From Portibacter lacus (lineage in GTDB: Bacteria; Bacteroidota; Bacteroidia; Chitinophagales; Saprospiraceae): a stretch of 64,000 bases of DNA. Position numbers and translations under genes: made by a program. The notes under the pieces are model-generated. The model made no database searches, was not told the DNA's origin, and worked only from the letters and a program-made list of their open reading frames with translations. Shown here in pieces: positions 36,209 through 44,979 of this stretch (positions are counted from its first letter, which is position 1; the number at the start of each line of letters is the position of its first letter). The stretch covers positions 496,001 through 560,000 of the forward strand of contig NZ_JAJNKA010000001.1 of the NCBI RefSeq assembly GCF_021533215.1, given 5' to 3'.

Positions 36209-37312
36209 TTAGTCATCGATAAAACCAGTTCCTAGATTATTTAAATTAAAGGTAGAATACAGCAATAGCACAACTTCGGCATCATCGAGTAACGCATTTC
36301 GTTTTGCTCTATTGACCCAAGTTCCATGATCTTCTGTTTCGGTCAGTTCCCATAATTCTCGGTTGTAATATAAAAACCTACTTTTCATATCCCAGTACTC
36401 ATGCGGTACCCACTGTCCCCACAGTGTCCAGCAAAAACTATCTCCGATCATCAGAACTTTAGGTTTATATAAAGTCGAATCTGCTCGCAACGAATATTCT
36501 GGATAATGATACATTTCCTTGGCTAATGGCTGTATTAAGTTCAGACTTTCACCTATGTCAACATCTTCTTTCGCTGGAATATCAGTGATTGTAATGGAAT
36601 CGAAATGTACTTTATTTAGCTTCTTGCCTAGTAACGCTCCCATTTTTTTGTTTAAGGTATCAGCCGCAAGTAATCCACCAAACTTACTCCAGTGTATTCC
36701 ATTTTTATAGGTCAATGGATGATCAAATTCCGGAGCTAAGTTTTTAATATATTCATGTAGATCAATGTAGGGGATGTCGTAATATTGGAAAGCCTCTAGA
36801 TACGATTCATAATTTGTAGTATCAGGGGGTGTATTTTGAATCTTTTCTGGTAGCTTATCAAGGTGTATCATGGCTTTATTAATTGCTAATGCAACCAATA
36901 CTTTAGTTCCTTTTTTTTCTAGTGTGTCAATTTTTGCTTTTAACTTTTTCGTTTGCGCCCAGATGGAATCTTTGCCAATATAGTCTTTACCTAGGTAAGA
37001 TTCAATGTAACCTGATTCAAATAAGTAACCATCTTTACCTTCGATCATGCCTGGCCTTAATTCGCCATAAATATCGTACTTCAATTGATTGTGGAATCTT
37101 ACAGCCGATGGTGTCCATCGAATATTCTGCTTGAGGAATTTCTCGGACTGGTCTTGAAACGTGAAATCAAATAAGGCCTTCTTCGTTAAAGTAGGCTTAG
37201 CTTCTACTGGAATGAAACCTTTCAGTGGCGCAACTTCTAAGTTAGGAATAAGCTGCAGGATGATACTTACTAAAAGCGTAAGAATAATTAATATGACTTG
37301 GAGAGCTTTCAT
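36209..37312 (-). CDS. AlgJ/AlgX-like SGNH acyltransferase component
   Basis: About 367 residues from the ATG at 37312, which begins MKALQVILIILTLLVSIILQ, a membrane anchor; the frame is open to 37396. It carries the AlgX/AlgJ/DHHW features: FDFTFQDQSEKFLKQNI, a KDGYLFESGYIE segment, YKNGIHWSKFGG (catalytic His region) and VLMIGDSFCWTLWG (nucleophile Ser in GDS). Such proteins move acyl groups from an MBOAT partner to an exopolysaccharide. The MBOAT gene is directly upstream, 4 nt away. Confidence 0.85.
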   Translation of the reverse strand: MKALQVILIILTLLVSIILQLIPNLEVAPLKGFIPVEAKPTLTKKALFDFTFQDQSEKFLKQNIRWTPSAVRFHNQLKYDIYGELRPGMIEGKDGYLFESGYIESYLGKDYIGKDSIWAQTKKLKAKIDTLEKKGTKVLVALAINKAMIHLDKLPEKIQNTPPDTTNYESYLEAFQYYDIPYIDLHEYIKNLAPEFDHPLTYKNGIHWSKFGGLLAADTLNKKMGALLGKKLNKVHFDSITITDIPAKEDVDIGESLNLIQPLAKEMYHYPEYSLRADSTLYKPKVLMIGDSFCWTLWGQWVPHEYWDMKSRFLYYNRELWELTETEDHGTWVNRAKRNALLDDAEVVLLLYSTFNLNNLGTGFIDD

Positions 37313-37316
37313 ACGA

Positions 37317-38690
37317 TTAGAATCTAAAGTATATAAATGATTGCAAATCTGATGAAAGGACGATGGATAAGCTGAAAGCAAAAAACAGTATGGCAAGGAG
37401 TGTCTGAACCACCGAAAATTTCTTCAAAGTTAATTCTGCTTTTGAAACTAATATTCGTACTTTTTTCGAAGAAGGCAGAAAACTTAGCATAGCTGCAAAT
37501 AATAGTACACTCAACTGTCTTTCATATAAGAAGCGAGGCATTTGTATTAAGGTAGAAATACTTTCAAAATCAAACATCTTATAAATATGAATAAACGCTG
37601 CACCCATAGAGTCAGCTCTGAAAATAACCCAACCGATCAGTACAAATAAGAAGGTTGGTAGCCATCCAATTTTCCGATTGGAAATTCGATCGATGACTAG
37701 AAATAAGCCATTATACAATCCCCAAACGATAAAATTCCATTCTGCTCCATGCCAGAAACCAGATAATAAAAATACAATCCACAAGTTTAAATACAACCTG
37801 AGTTTTGAGTTTACCTGATTCCCGCCAAGTGGAATATATAGATAATCTTTCATCCATGCACTCAATGTCATGTGCCATCTCCTCCAGAATTCTGTAAAAT
37901 TTCTAGAGATATAAGGATAATTAAAATTTTCGGGTAGGCGGAAACCCATCATTAACCCGATCCCTAATGCCATATCTGTATATCCTGAAAAATCAAAGTA
38001 GATCTGAAAAGCATATGCTATTGCACCAAGCCATGCTTGTCCCATGGTTAACATTTCTGGATCGATCCGAAACACACGATCTGCGACTTCGGCAATTTGG
38101 TCGGCAATAAAAACTTTCTTAGTAAGTCCTACTGAAAATCGATAGAACCCTTGCGTGATCTGATCAGCACGGAATCGATCTTTTATATTTTCGATCTGTG
38201 TTTTTATTTCTCCATATCTAACGATAGGTCCTGCAATGAGCTGAGGAAAGAAAAGAATGTATAACGCAAAATCTTGAATTTTCTTGAAGGGTGGGTTTTT
38301 ACCTTGATATACATCAACGATGTAACTGATCTTTTGAAAGGTGAAAAATGAAATCCCTAGCGGCAACACTATGGTTTCCCACGTAAAACCAAGATTGGTA
38401 ATAAAGAAATTCGCATATTTGAAATAAGCGAGTAATCCAATATTAAGTATGAGTGAAATTAGCAGATAAGACTTTTTTCCTACGCCATCTTGCCTCATGT
38501 TTTTACTCAAGTAAAAATCAGCAATGATACTAACTATAAGTATTGGTGTGAATTGCGGAGCTCCCCAGAAAAAGAAAAACAAGCTAAATATTAGCGCCGT
38601 GAGATTTTTAAAACGATTTGGAGTAATCCAATAAGATATTAGTGCAACGGGTAGAAAATAAACGAGGAAGATTGCACTACTGAAAACCAT
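37317..38690 (-). CDS. MBOAT family O-acyltransferase (AlgI-like)
   Basis: 457 residues with about ten hydrophobic helices. The MBOAT/AlgI signatures are clear: IAGPIVRYGEI, YTDMALGIGLMMGFRLPENF, FWRRWHMTLSAWMKDYLYIP and LLSGFWHGAEWNFIVWGLYN with the catalytic His. It imports acyl groups across the inner membrane for O-acylation of a polysaccharide. It starts at the base next to the rhodanese stop and is followed at 4 nt by the AlgJ-like gene, so the pair is one acylation system. Confidence 0.93.
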   Translation of the reverse strand: MVFSSAIFLVYFLPVALISYWITPNRFKNLTALIFSLFFFFWGAPQFTPILIVSIIADFYLSKNMRQDGVGKKSYLLISLILNIGLLAYFKYANFFITNLGFTWETIVLPLGISFFTFQKISYIVDVYQGKNPPFKKIQDFALYILFFPQLIAGPIVRYGEIKTQIENIKDRFRADQITQGFYRFSVGLTKKVFIADQIAEVADRVFRIDPEMLTMGQAWLGAIAYAFQIYFDFSGYTDMALGIGLMMGFRLPENFNYPYISRNFTEFWRRWHMTLSAWMKDYLYIPLGGNQVNSKLRLYLNLWIVFLLSGFWHGAEWNFIVWGLYNGLFLVIDRISNRKIGWLPTFLFVLIGWVIFRADSMGAAFIHIYKMFDFESISTLIQMPRFLYERQLSVLLFAAMLSFLPSSKKVRILVSKAELTLKKFSVVQTLLAILFFAFSLSIVLSSDLQSFIYFRF

Positions 38691-38990
38691 CTATCCTAGT
38701 CTCCTATTCCATTCTAACATTCCGCCAATCAGGTTTCGGACATTTTTAAAACCTAATTGTTCCATGTAAGCTTTGGCTTGACCACTTCTGTTTCCAGAAC
38801 GGCAGTAAACTACAATTTCTTGATCCTTATATTCTTCGAGATCTTCTATGTTTAATGGAAGAGAACCAAGTGGAATATGTGTGCCGCCGACATTGAATTC
38901 TGCTCTCTCATGATCTTCTCTTACATCGATAAGTACGAATTCCTCATTCGCATCTAATTTATCTTTTAACTCTTCTATTTGAATGTCCAT
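38691..38990 (-). CDS. Rhodanese-like domain protein
   Basis: A 99-residue single rhodanese domain. It has VLIDVREDHERAEFNVGGTH and the active-site loop IVVYCRSGNRSGQAKAYM, with Cys in CRSGNRS. It would carry a persulfide or act in sulfur transfer or redox sensing. It lies in a run of four minus-strand genes with gaps of 2 nt upstream and none downstream, but no link between sulfur transfer and acylation is known to me. Confidence 0.92.
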   Translation of the reverse strand: MDIQIEELKDKLDANEEFVLIDVREDHERAEFNVGGTHIPLGSLPLNIEDLEEYKDQEIVVYCRSGNRSGQAKAYMEQLGFKNVRNLIGGMLEWNRRLG

Positions 38991-38992
38991 TT

Positions 38993-39805
38993 CTAATTAC
39001 AATTTGCAGGCTTCTCCTGACTGATGGTTAATTTTATTTCGTCTCCGATCTGAATGAGTCCGTCAGGCGTGAATGCTGGGTCCTGTGCAATTACATATGC
39101 CGTAGACTGGTCTGTAATGACTCCGGAATTAATGATCTCACTTACTTTCAACTTTAAGTTTTCTATTAAAAAGAAAGCTGATTCGTATTCCATACATTCT
39201 ACATTCGGAATACCCATTTCTCCACCGTACCTTTTACTAAGTACAAACTCAAGTGTTCCGCCCTTCTCGATATTGATATCTGCATCTCTACCTTCACTTG
39301 AAATGATTCGTTCTCCTTTGTAGTAAACTTCTAGGATATGGTTGGGTTCACCTGGATCGTAAACGTAATCTTTTACAGCTGCGTTTAGATCCATAAAAGA
39401 AAGTTCTTTGCTTTTTCGCTCGAAATCACGACCGTAAAGACTTGGTAGTGCGCTCACTTTTATCTGATCAGCGATATACTTAGTCGTCGTCACATACACC
39501 TTCCTATTTTCCTTAACCTTCGAATCTGGTTTAGGATTTTGGTCAATGATTATGCCTCCTGGTTTTCCAATCATATGTACTGAATCATTCACAATCAGGT
39601 GAAAACTTTCTTCCTCTGCAGCTGATGTAGCTTCTGAAAGTGACATTTCTACATAATTTGGTAATACCAATTTCTGTCCATGATTAGTGTACATACGTAA
39701 CCATAGCAATACTAAAAAAAAGATAGCCAGAAAAAACAGGCCTATAAAAAACAGATTTTTTATAAAAGACTTACTTGTCAAAAATTTGAAAATTGAACTT
39801 GCCAA
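38993..39805 (-). CDS. Membrane-anchored PASTA-domain protein
   Basis: 270 residues. One transmembrane helix (about 16-36, FIGLFFLAIFFLVLLWL) precedes three PASTA-like modules (about 42-110, 113-185 and 195-265): LVLPNYVEMSLSEATSAAEE, IKVSALPSLYGRDFERKSKE and GIPNVECMEYESAFFLIENL, with QNPKPDSKV and QDPAFTPDGLIQIGDEIKLT endings. PASTA domains bind peptidoglycan or beta-lactams in other proteins. There is no kinase or transpeptidase domain, as is usual for Bacteroidota PASTA proteins. First gene of the four-gene minus-strand run. Confidence 0.88.
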   Translation of the reverse strand: MASSIFKFLTSKSFIKNLFFIGLFFLAIFFLVLLWLRMYTNHGQKLVLPNYVEMSLSEATSAAEEESFHLIVNDSVHMIGKPGGIIIDQNPKPDSKVKENRKVYVTTTKYIADQIKVSALPSLYGRDFERKSKELSFMDLNAAVKDYVYDPGEPNHILEVYYKGERIISSEGRDADINIEKGGTLEFVLSKRYGGEMGIPNVECMEYESAFFLIENLKLKVSEIINSGVITDQSTAYVIAQDPAFTPDGLIQIGDEIKLTISQEKPANCN

Positions 39806-39881
39806 TAATAAATAAAATTTGAAAGGCGAAAGATAGTTATTAAAGGTGATTAATCAATGATATATTGTGCATTTATAGTAT

Positions 39882-41174
39882 ATGAACAAAGAAATTCTAC
39901 GTCTAGCTATTCCGAATATCATAAGTAATATCTCTATACCATTGCTTTCTTCGGTCGATACAATTCTAATGGGGCACCTCTCAGCAGTAGAATTAGGCGC
40001 GGTAGGAATAGGTTCTATGATCTTCAATTTTGTGTACTGGAATTTCGGATTTCTTAGGATGGGGACGACAGGAATGACAGCCCAGGCGTATGGACGAAAA
40101 GATCAGCATGAGATTTCTGCATTACTACAACGATCATTATTGTTATCTTTTGTTATCGCAGCTTTGATCATGCTATTAATGTTGCCGATCGCTCAGGCTT
40201 CCTCGTACTTAATGAATGTCCCTGCTGATCAACAATCCTTTGTAAATGATTATTTCTTTACTCGAATATGGGCGGCTCCTGCTTCTCTAGGATTATACGC
40301 GTTGCTTGGTTGGTACTTCGGGATGCAAAATGCCAAGATTCCTTTGTTGATAACGGTTGTCATTAATTTGACGAATATAATTCTAAGTTACTATCTGGTT
40401 AAGATTCAAGGATATGGTATTCGAGGTGTTGCACTAGGAACAGTGATTGCTCAGTATCTCGGATTTTTTCTTGCACTCTTTATAATTGCTTGGCAGTACC
40501 GGATTTATGTGGAGCGGATTCCGCTTAAGTTACTTATTGCAAAGGAGAAAATAGGTCGCTTCTTAAATATCAATAGAGATATATTTCTAAGAACGATCTG
40601 CTTGACTTTTGCATTTGCATTCTTATATAGTCAGGCTGCTCTAGAAGGAGAATTGTTTTTAGCGGCCAATGTTATTTTGCTACAATTTATGAACTGGATG
40701 AGCTACGCAATAGATGGTTTTGCTTATGCTGCGGAAAGCTTAGTTGGTAAATTTCATGGAGCTAGTGATGAGCGAAATACCAAAAAGTCGATTCGGTATT
40801 TGTTCTCATGGGGACTGGGCTTTGCGATCTTATTTACAATAGTTTTTTGGGGATTAGGGGATCATATCATTCGTTTATTTAGCAATCAAGCGGATGTTAT
40901 AGAAAAAACCAAGAGTATGATAGTTTGGGTGATTTTGCTTCCGATTGTATCTTTTGCTTGTTATATCTGGGATGGCATATTTATAGGATTAACAGCTTCA
41001 CAGTCTATGAGAAATGCAATGGTTATTTCAATCTTAATTTACCTAGGAAGCTATTTTGGAATGGAATACTTCTTTGGAATCAAAGATATTTGGCTGGCAA
41101 TGCTCATTTTTATGGGTGCACGAGGATTAATACAGACGCTGTTTTATGCCAAGCATGGCTTAGCATTGAAATAG
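39882..41174 (+). CDS. MATE family efflux transporter (DinF-like)
   Basis: 430 residues with twelve hydrophobic helices in two halves. The MATE features include LAIPNIISNISIPLLSSVDT, ILMGHLSAVELGAVGIGSMI, RMGTTGMTAQAYGRKDQHEI and, in the second half, YAIDGFAYAAESLVGKFHGA. It exports cationic drugs or metabolites with a Na+ or H+ gradient. It is divergent from the PASTA gene and stands alone. Confidence 0.93.
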   Translation: MNKEILRLAIPNIISNISIPLLSSVDTILMGHLSAVELGAVGIGSMIFNFVYWNFGFLRMGTTGMTAQAYGRKDQHEISALLQRSLLLSFVIAALIMLLMLPIAQASSYLMNVPADQQSFVNDYFFTRIWAAPASLGLYALLGWYFGMQNAKIPLLITVVINLTNIILSYYLVKIQGYGIRGVALGTVIAQYLGFFLALFIIAWQYRIYVERIPLKLLIAKEKIGRFLNINRDIFLRTICLTFAFAFLYSQAALEGELFLAANVILLQFMNWMSYAIDGFAYAAESLVGKFHGASDERNTKKSIRYLFSWGLGFAILFTIVFWGLGDHIIRLFSNQADVIEKTKSMIVWVILLPIVSFACYIWDGIFIGLTASQSMRNAMVISILIYLGSYFGMEYFFGIKDIWLAMLIFMGARGLIQTLFYAKHGLALK

Positions 41175-41285
41175 TAATGCAACCTTAATAGTTCTAGACT
41201 AACTTTCCGCTAGATACGCTCTGTTATTAAGATCAGTTCTTGATATTTACAAGAATCAACATTGACATAAATCAAATGCCTTATC

Positions 41286-44200
41286 TTATTCTACCACTAT
41301 TTTTCGAACGCCTTTATACTGATCACTTTCTACAACGACAAAGTAAATCCCTTTCTGAATTCCAGTGATATTAACTTCTAATTGATCATTTCTAGTAAGA
41401 ATGGAATGCTTTATTTTTCTACCTGCTACATCTACTAAGGAAACATTCAGATTATCTTGAATACCATCAAATACAATGCTGAAATGACCAGAGGCCGGAT
41501 TCGGGAATATATCGAAAGCCAGTTGGCTAATTTCATCAACTCCTAAAACAGTATTGTTATCGATCACGATATCAAATGTGGTTAGCGCTATCCAGCCACC
41601 TTCGCCATCTTCTACCGTAAATTTAAAGTAATCATTATCTCCTTCACCGTTGTTAGAATATCTTAAAGAAAGATTATCGATGTCTAATTGCGAAAATTGA
41701 CTTCCTACATATAACGTATCATTATTAATCAGAAGCATACCATTTTCTGGCAATGAAACTAGAGTATACACTAGTTCATCGTTCGTGTTGTTATCATCTT
41801 CAGATAATAGAAAGTCACTTGAAATTCGTCTGCCCACACCGGAAGGAAGTGGCATTTCTATATTATTTACGATGTACGGATTTTCAAGGACTGCATTAGA
41901 ACAAAGCTCTAAAGTGTATTCTTGGACGGACCCACCGTTACCAACTTTCGTATCGGTCAGACTGAACAGCCATTTGCCAGCTATATCCTCACCGATGAAA
42001 GTATCTAACTTCTCTTCTGGTTGGTAAAACTTACCTTGATTAAGCGGGCAAGTTATTCCTGTTAATGCATCGTCATCAAATCCGGCATTAAAGTCGGATT
42101 GGTTTCCGCATTTTTTATTAAATAAAAGCACTTTAGTTCCAGCGGGACTGGTTAGCTCTCCTTTTAATTCGCTTACCCATGAATGCGAACCTCTTATTTT
42201 CTGAATGTTTACGTCCTTTACTTGGCCCTCGCCGATAACTTCGATCGGCATATCTATGGTAATTACTCCAGATTGAGATATACCTAAAGGAACATCGTTG
42301 TATTCGTAAGTGGAGCAGCTTACAGACTCCGTAGCAAAAGTGTATATTTCACTTGGTGCTGATTCTACGCATTCATTTACTCCGATTACTGTCCAGTAAT
42401 AAACAGTGTTTTTTGATAGTATATCAGGTAGGTTTAGGAAGGTATCTTGGGTAGAGAATTCATAAAGGTATCCTGATAAATCTTCACGGAATGATGGATT
42501 GTCTGAAATCTTAAATGTATACTCACTTGCATCTGAATCAGGTAGCCATGTGAATTGCGATGAAACGACATTTCCTGAAGACCCAAGTAGTGGAGTAACT
42601 GCAGCGATGTCAGAAAAATCTGAACTAAGTAAATCTAAAGTTATAGATCTTCTCACCGTATCACTCGTGGTCTGCGCTTCTATGTCAAGTTTTATTATTC
42701 CACTGATAGATGGATCTGAGAAACTAATAGTTGCACTGTTTGATTCTCCGGGATTAATTACATTCTTGTCAAAATTGACCTCCATACCTTCTACAATTCC
42801 GCTTGTTACCTTGAAAGAAATGTCTTCGCTAAAATCCAATAAAGCTTCTGAACCGAAATCGAGAACGATATCATCTGGGACACAGTTTCTAGTATAACTA
42901 GGCGAATAAGTAAAGATAAAACCTGGATTCTCTGCTTCTTCTATCGTGATGTTCTGGTTAGAAATATCAAAAAAGATATTGTTAGCTGCTTTTATTTTAA
43001 ATCGTGCCTGTGTGGTGACAACGTTAGGAACAAATATTTTCTCTATTCCATCATTAGGAGTTCCTGTGAGGATCGGATAATCATAGGTGAATCCACCGTC
43101 GGTCGATAAGAAAATATCTACAGATTGGCAATTAATAATATCATTATCTGTATTCGCTACCTCCCAAGTGATCTCTATTTCCTCTCCAGCATGCACTGTG
43201 ACGGCACTATCTGGAAAAGAAACTAAAAATGGTCCTGCTGAAGAACTTGCATAAAATTCAATTTCTTCCCAAGCAACACCACCAGATTCTGTATTGTTAT
43301 CTCTAGCGATGAATTGGAAATTAAGATCTCTGTCATAAGTTGGGAGCACTTCCGTTTTGTCATAAACATTAGTTATTATGGACTCTATCTTAGGAAAAAC
43401 TCTTGTAGGGCTAGTATTCGGATACGCAGAAATAAATAAAGGACTATTATCTACTGGCTCCCCTGGAGTGGCCTTTGGGCCTAGATTGAATTGCTCCCAG
43501 TTGTAGGTGAGTTCATCTTCAGGATCATCTGTTGCAATGCCAGTTAATTCAAATGGTGTACTGATCGGAATGGAAAAACCACCTTCTATAGGAATATTAA
43601 CTTCTGGAATATTATTAGTTGTTTCGACTAATGTAGCACAATTGTTACCAAAAAATGCTCTCGTATATTCGGTTATTTCTATGAGGGAACTCACATGATA
43701 ATAATCGTCAGCCACACCCACAACATTCAATTCAGAACCGCATAAACCTCCATAAGACATTATAGTGCTTCCACTGCCTGGCTCGTATGCTGTACTAGAA
43801 CTTTCATTTCCATTACAATTGTTAAAGGTATGATTAGAACCCAGTTGGTGGCCGACTTCATGCGCAGCAACTCTGATGGCCATTGCAGTAATATCATTGC
43901 TATAATGACAAGTAACTCCGCCACCTTTATTTCCTGAACAGGCACTTCTGATAAATGCTATTCCTCCAGTATCGTCACATCCTCTCGTATATACATGTCC
44001 GATATCAAAATTAGCAAAGCCAATTCGATCGCTTATTACTTTCGTGTTCTCACTTAAAAGTGTTCCACCTGTATTGCCATCAGGGTATGGATCTGTGTCA
44101 GCATCTGAAAAGATTAATTGGTCATTTTCATCAACAATGATTAATCGAATTGCGAAATCATTCTCTAAAGCTTGATTCATTCTGTTCACAGATTTCATCA

Positions 44201-44867
44201 TTTCGCCTAGGACATCTTCTTTCGAAGGCCCATAAAAGGCACCAAACTCTCCAGTACATGCCAGAGCGAATCGATAAGTTCTTAATGGAAGGTTCTCACC
44301 TGTACTTCTCGTAGAAACACTTAGCTCACTTTCTTTAATTTCTGAAGCCAAAGTCCCACAAGTGTAACTCATGGCATTTTCATCTACGAAATCACTCAAG
44401 AAATAAGAAATATAAAAGCGATCCTCTTTGTCTGCATATCGGTCTATCGAATAACTAGCACCCGGAGAAGCAACCGTCGCATAGAAACCGGTGTTGCTGA
44501 TACCTAAATTTATTTTTGCTCTTTTATTATGTGGATTGTAACCTTTATATGTTCTTATGTTAGGATATCTAGCGGCAATTCCGTCTTCCATCATCTTAAC
44601 CTCCTTCACAACATATTCTTCCATTTCACCAGCTGGATTAAAAAGAGTGATCTTTTTATAGTCGCCATCTGCGCTAACATTCTGAGTTAGGTAGTTTTTA
44701 ATTGCATTGATATCCAACTGAGCAACGCTGTATTTATTCGGAATAATAGAACGTTGATTCCTATTTGACAATGTTAGATCTGACTCAAGAATAGGTTTGA
44801 AATAGGATTGTCCTACAGAAACATTGACAATGAATAGAAAAATTAGTGTTGCAGAAAATATTTTCAT
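41286..44867 (-). CDS. Secreted M12B-type metalloprotease with P-domain and T9SS type A signal
   Basis: 1193 residues. Signal peptide MKIFSATLIFLFIVNVSVGQ, then a propeptide-like region, then a reprolysin-type catalytic domain with AAHEVGHQLGSNHTF (HExxHxxGxxH, about residues 332-343) and Met-turn STIMSYGG. Beta-sandwich (Fn3-like) domains follow; about 865-1000 is a proprotein-convertase P-domain (INIQKIRGSHSWVSELKGEL-like: VNIQKIRGSHSWVSELKG, GKWLFSLTD). A cadherin-like stretch lies about 1030-1105, and a T9SS type A tail begins FDIFPNPASGHFS. It is a predicted surface or released zinc protease. Confidence 0.9.
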   Translation of the reverse strand: MKIFSATLIFLFIVNVSVGQSYFKPILESDLTLSNRNQRSIIPNKYSVAQLDINAIKNYLTQNVSADGDYKKITLFNPAGEMEEYVVKEVKMMEDGIAARYPNIRTYKGYNPHNKRAKINLGISNTGFYATVASPGASYSIDRYADKEDRFYISYFLSDFVDENAMSYTCGTLASEIKESELSVSTRSTGENLPLRTYRFALACTGEFGAFYGPSKEDVLGEMMKSVNRMNQALENDFAIRLIIVDENDQLIFSDADTDPYPDGNTGGTLLSENTKVISDRIGFANFDIGHVYTRGCDDTGGIAFIRSACSGNKGGGVTCHYSNDITAMAIRVAAHEVGHQLGSNHTFNNCNGNESSSTAYEPGSGSTIMSYGGLCGSELNVVGVADDYYHVSSLIEITEYTRAFFGNNCATLVETTNNIPEVNIPIEGGFSIPISTPFELTGIATDDPEDELTYNWEQFNLGPKATPGEPVDNSPLFISAYPNTSPTRVFPKIESIITNVYDKTEVLPTYDRDLNFQFIARDNNTESGGVAWEEIEFYASSSAGPFLVSFPDSAVTVHAGEEIEITWEVANTDNDIINCQSVDIFLSTDGGFTYDYPILTGTPNDGIEKIFVPNVVTTQARFKIKAANNIFFDISNQNITIEEAENPGFIFTYSPSYTRNCVPDDIVLDFGSEALLDFSEDISFKVTSGIVEGMEVNFDKNVINPGESNSATISFSDPSISGIIKLDIEAQTTSDTVRRSITLDLLSSDFSDIAAVTPLLGSSGNVVSSQFTWLPDSDASEYTFKISDNPSFREDLSGYLYEFSTQDTFLNLPDILSKNTVYYWTVIGVNECVESAPSEIYTFATESVSCSTYEYNDVPLGISQSGVITIDMPIEVIGEGQVKDVNIQKIRGSHSWVSELKGELTSPAGTKVLLFNKKCGNQSDFNAGFDDDALTGITCPLNQGKFYQPEEKLDTFIGEDIAGKWLFSLTDTKVGNGGSVQEYTLELCSNAVLENPYIVNNIEMPLPSGVGRRISSDFLLSEDDNNTNDELVYTLVSLPENGMLLINNDTLYVGSQFSQLDIDNLSLRYSNNGEGDNDYFKFTVEDGEGGWIALTTFDIVIDNNTVLGVDEISQLAFDIFPNPASGHFSIVFDGIQDNLNVSLVDVAGRKIKHSILTRNDQLEVNITGIQKGIYFVVVESDQYKGVRKIVVE

Positions 44868-44979
44868 GGATATGATTTAGAACTAGATATTGTATTCATT
44901 AACGAAAAAATGGAAACAAAGTTAGAAAGTCTTCCAACTTTATAAGTAGATTTTTAGATTATTCCTCTGTTATGTACAT

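Noticed and set aside
42499-42897. 132-codon plus-strand frame
   Set aside because: It overlaps the metalloprotease coding sequence on the opposite strand and is Ser/Leu-rich noise.
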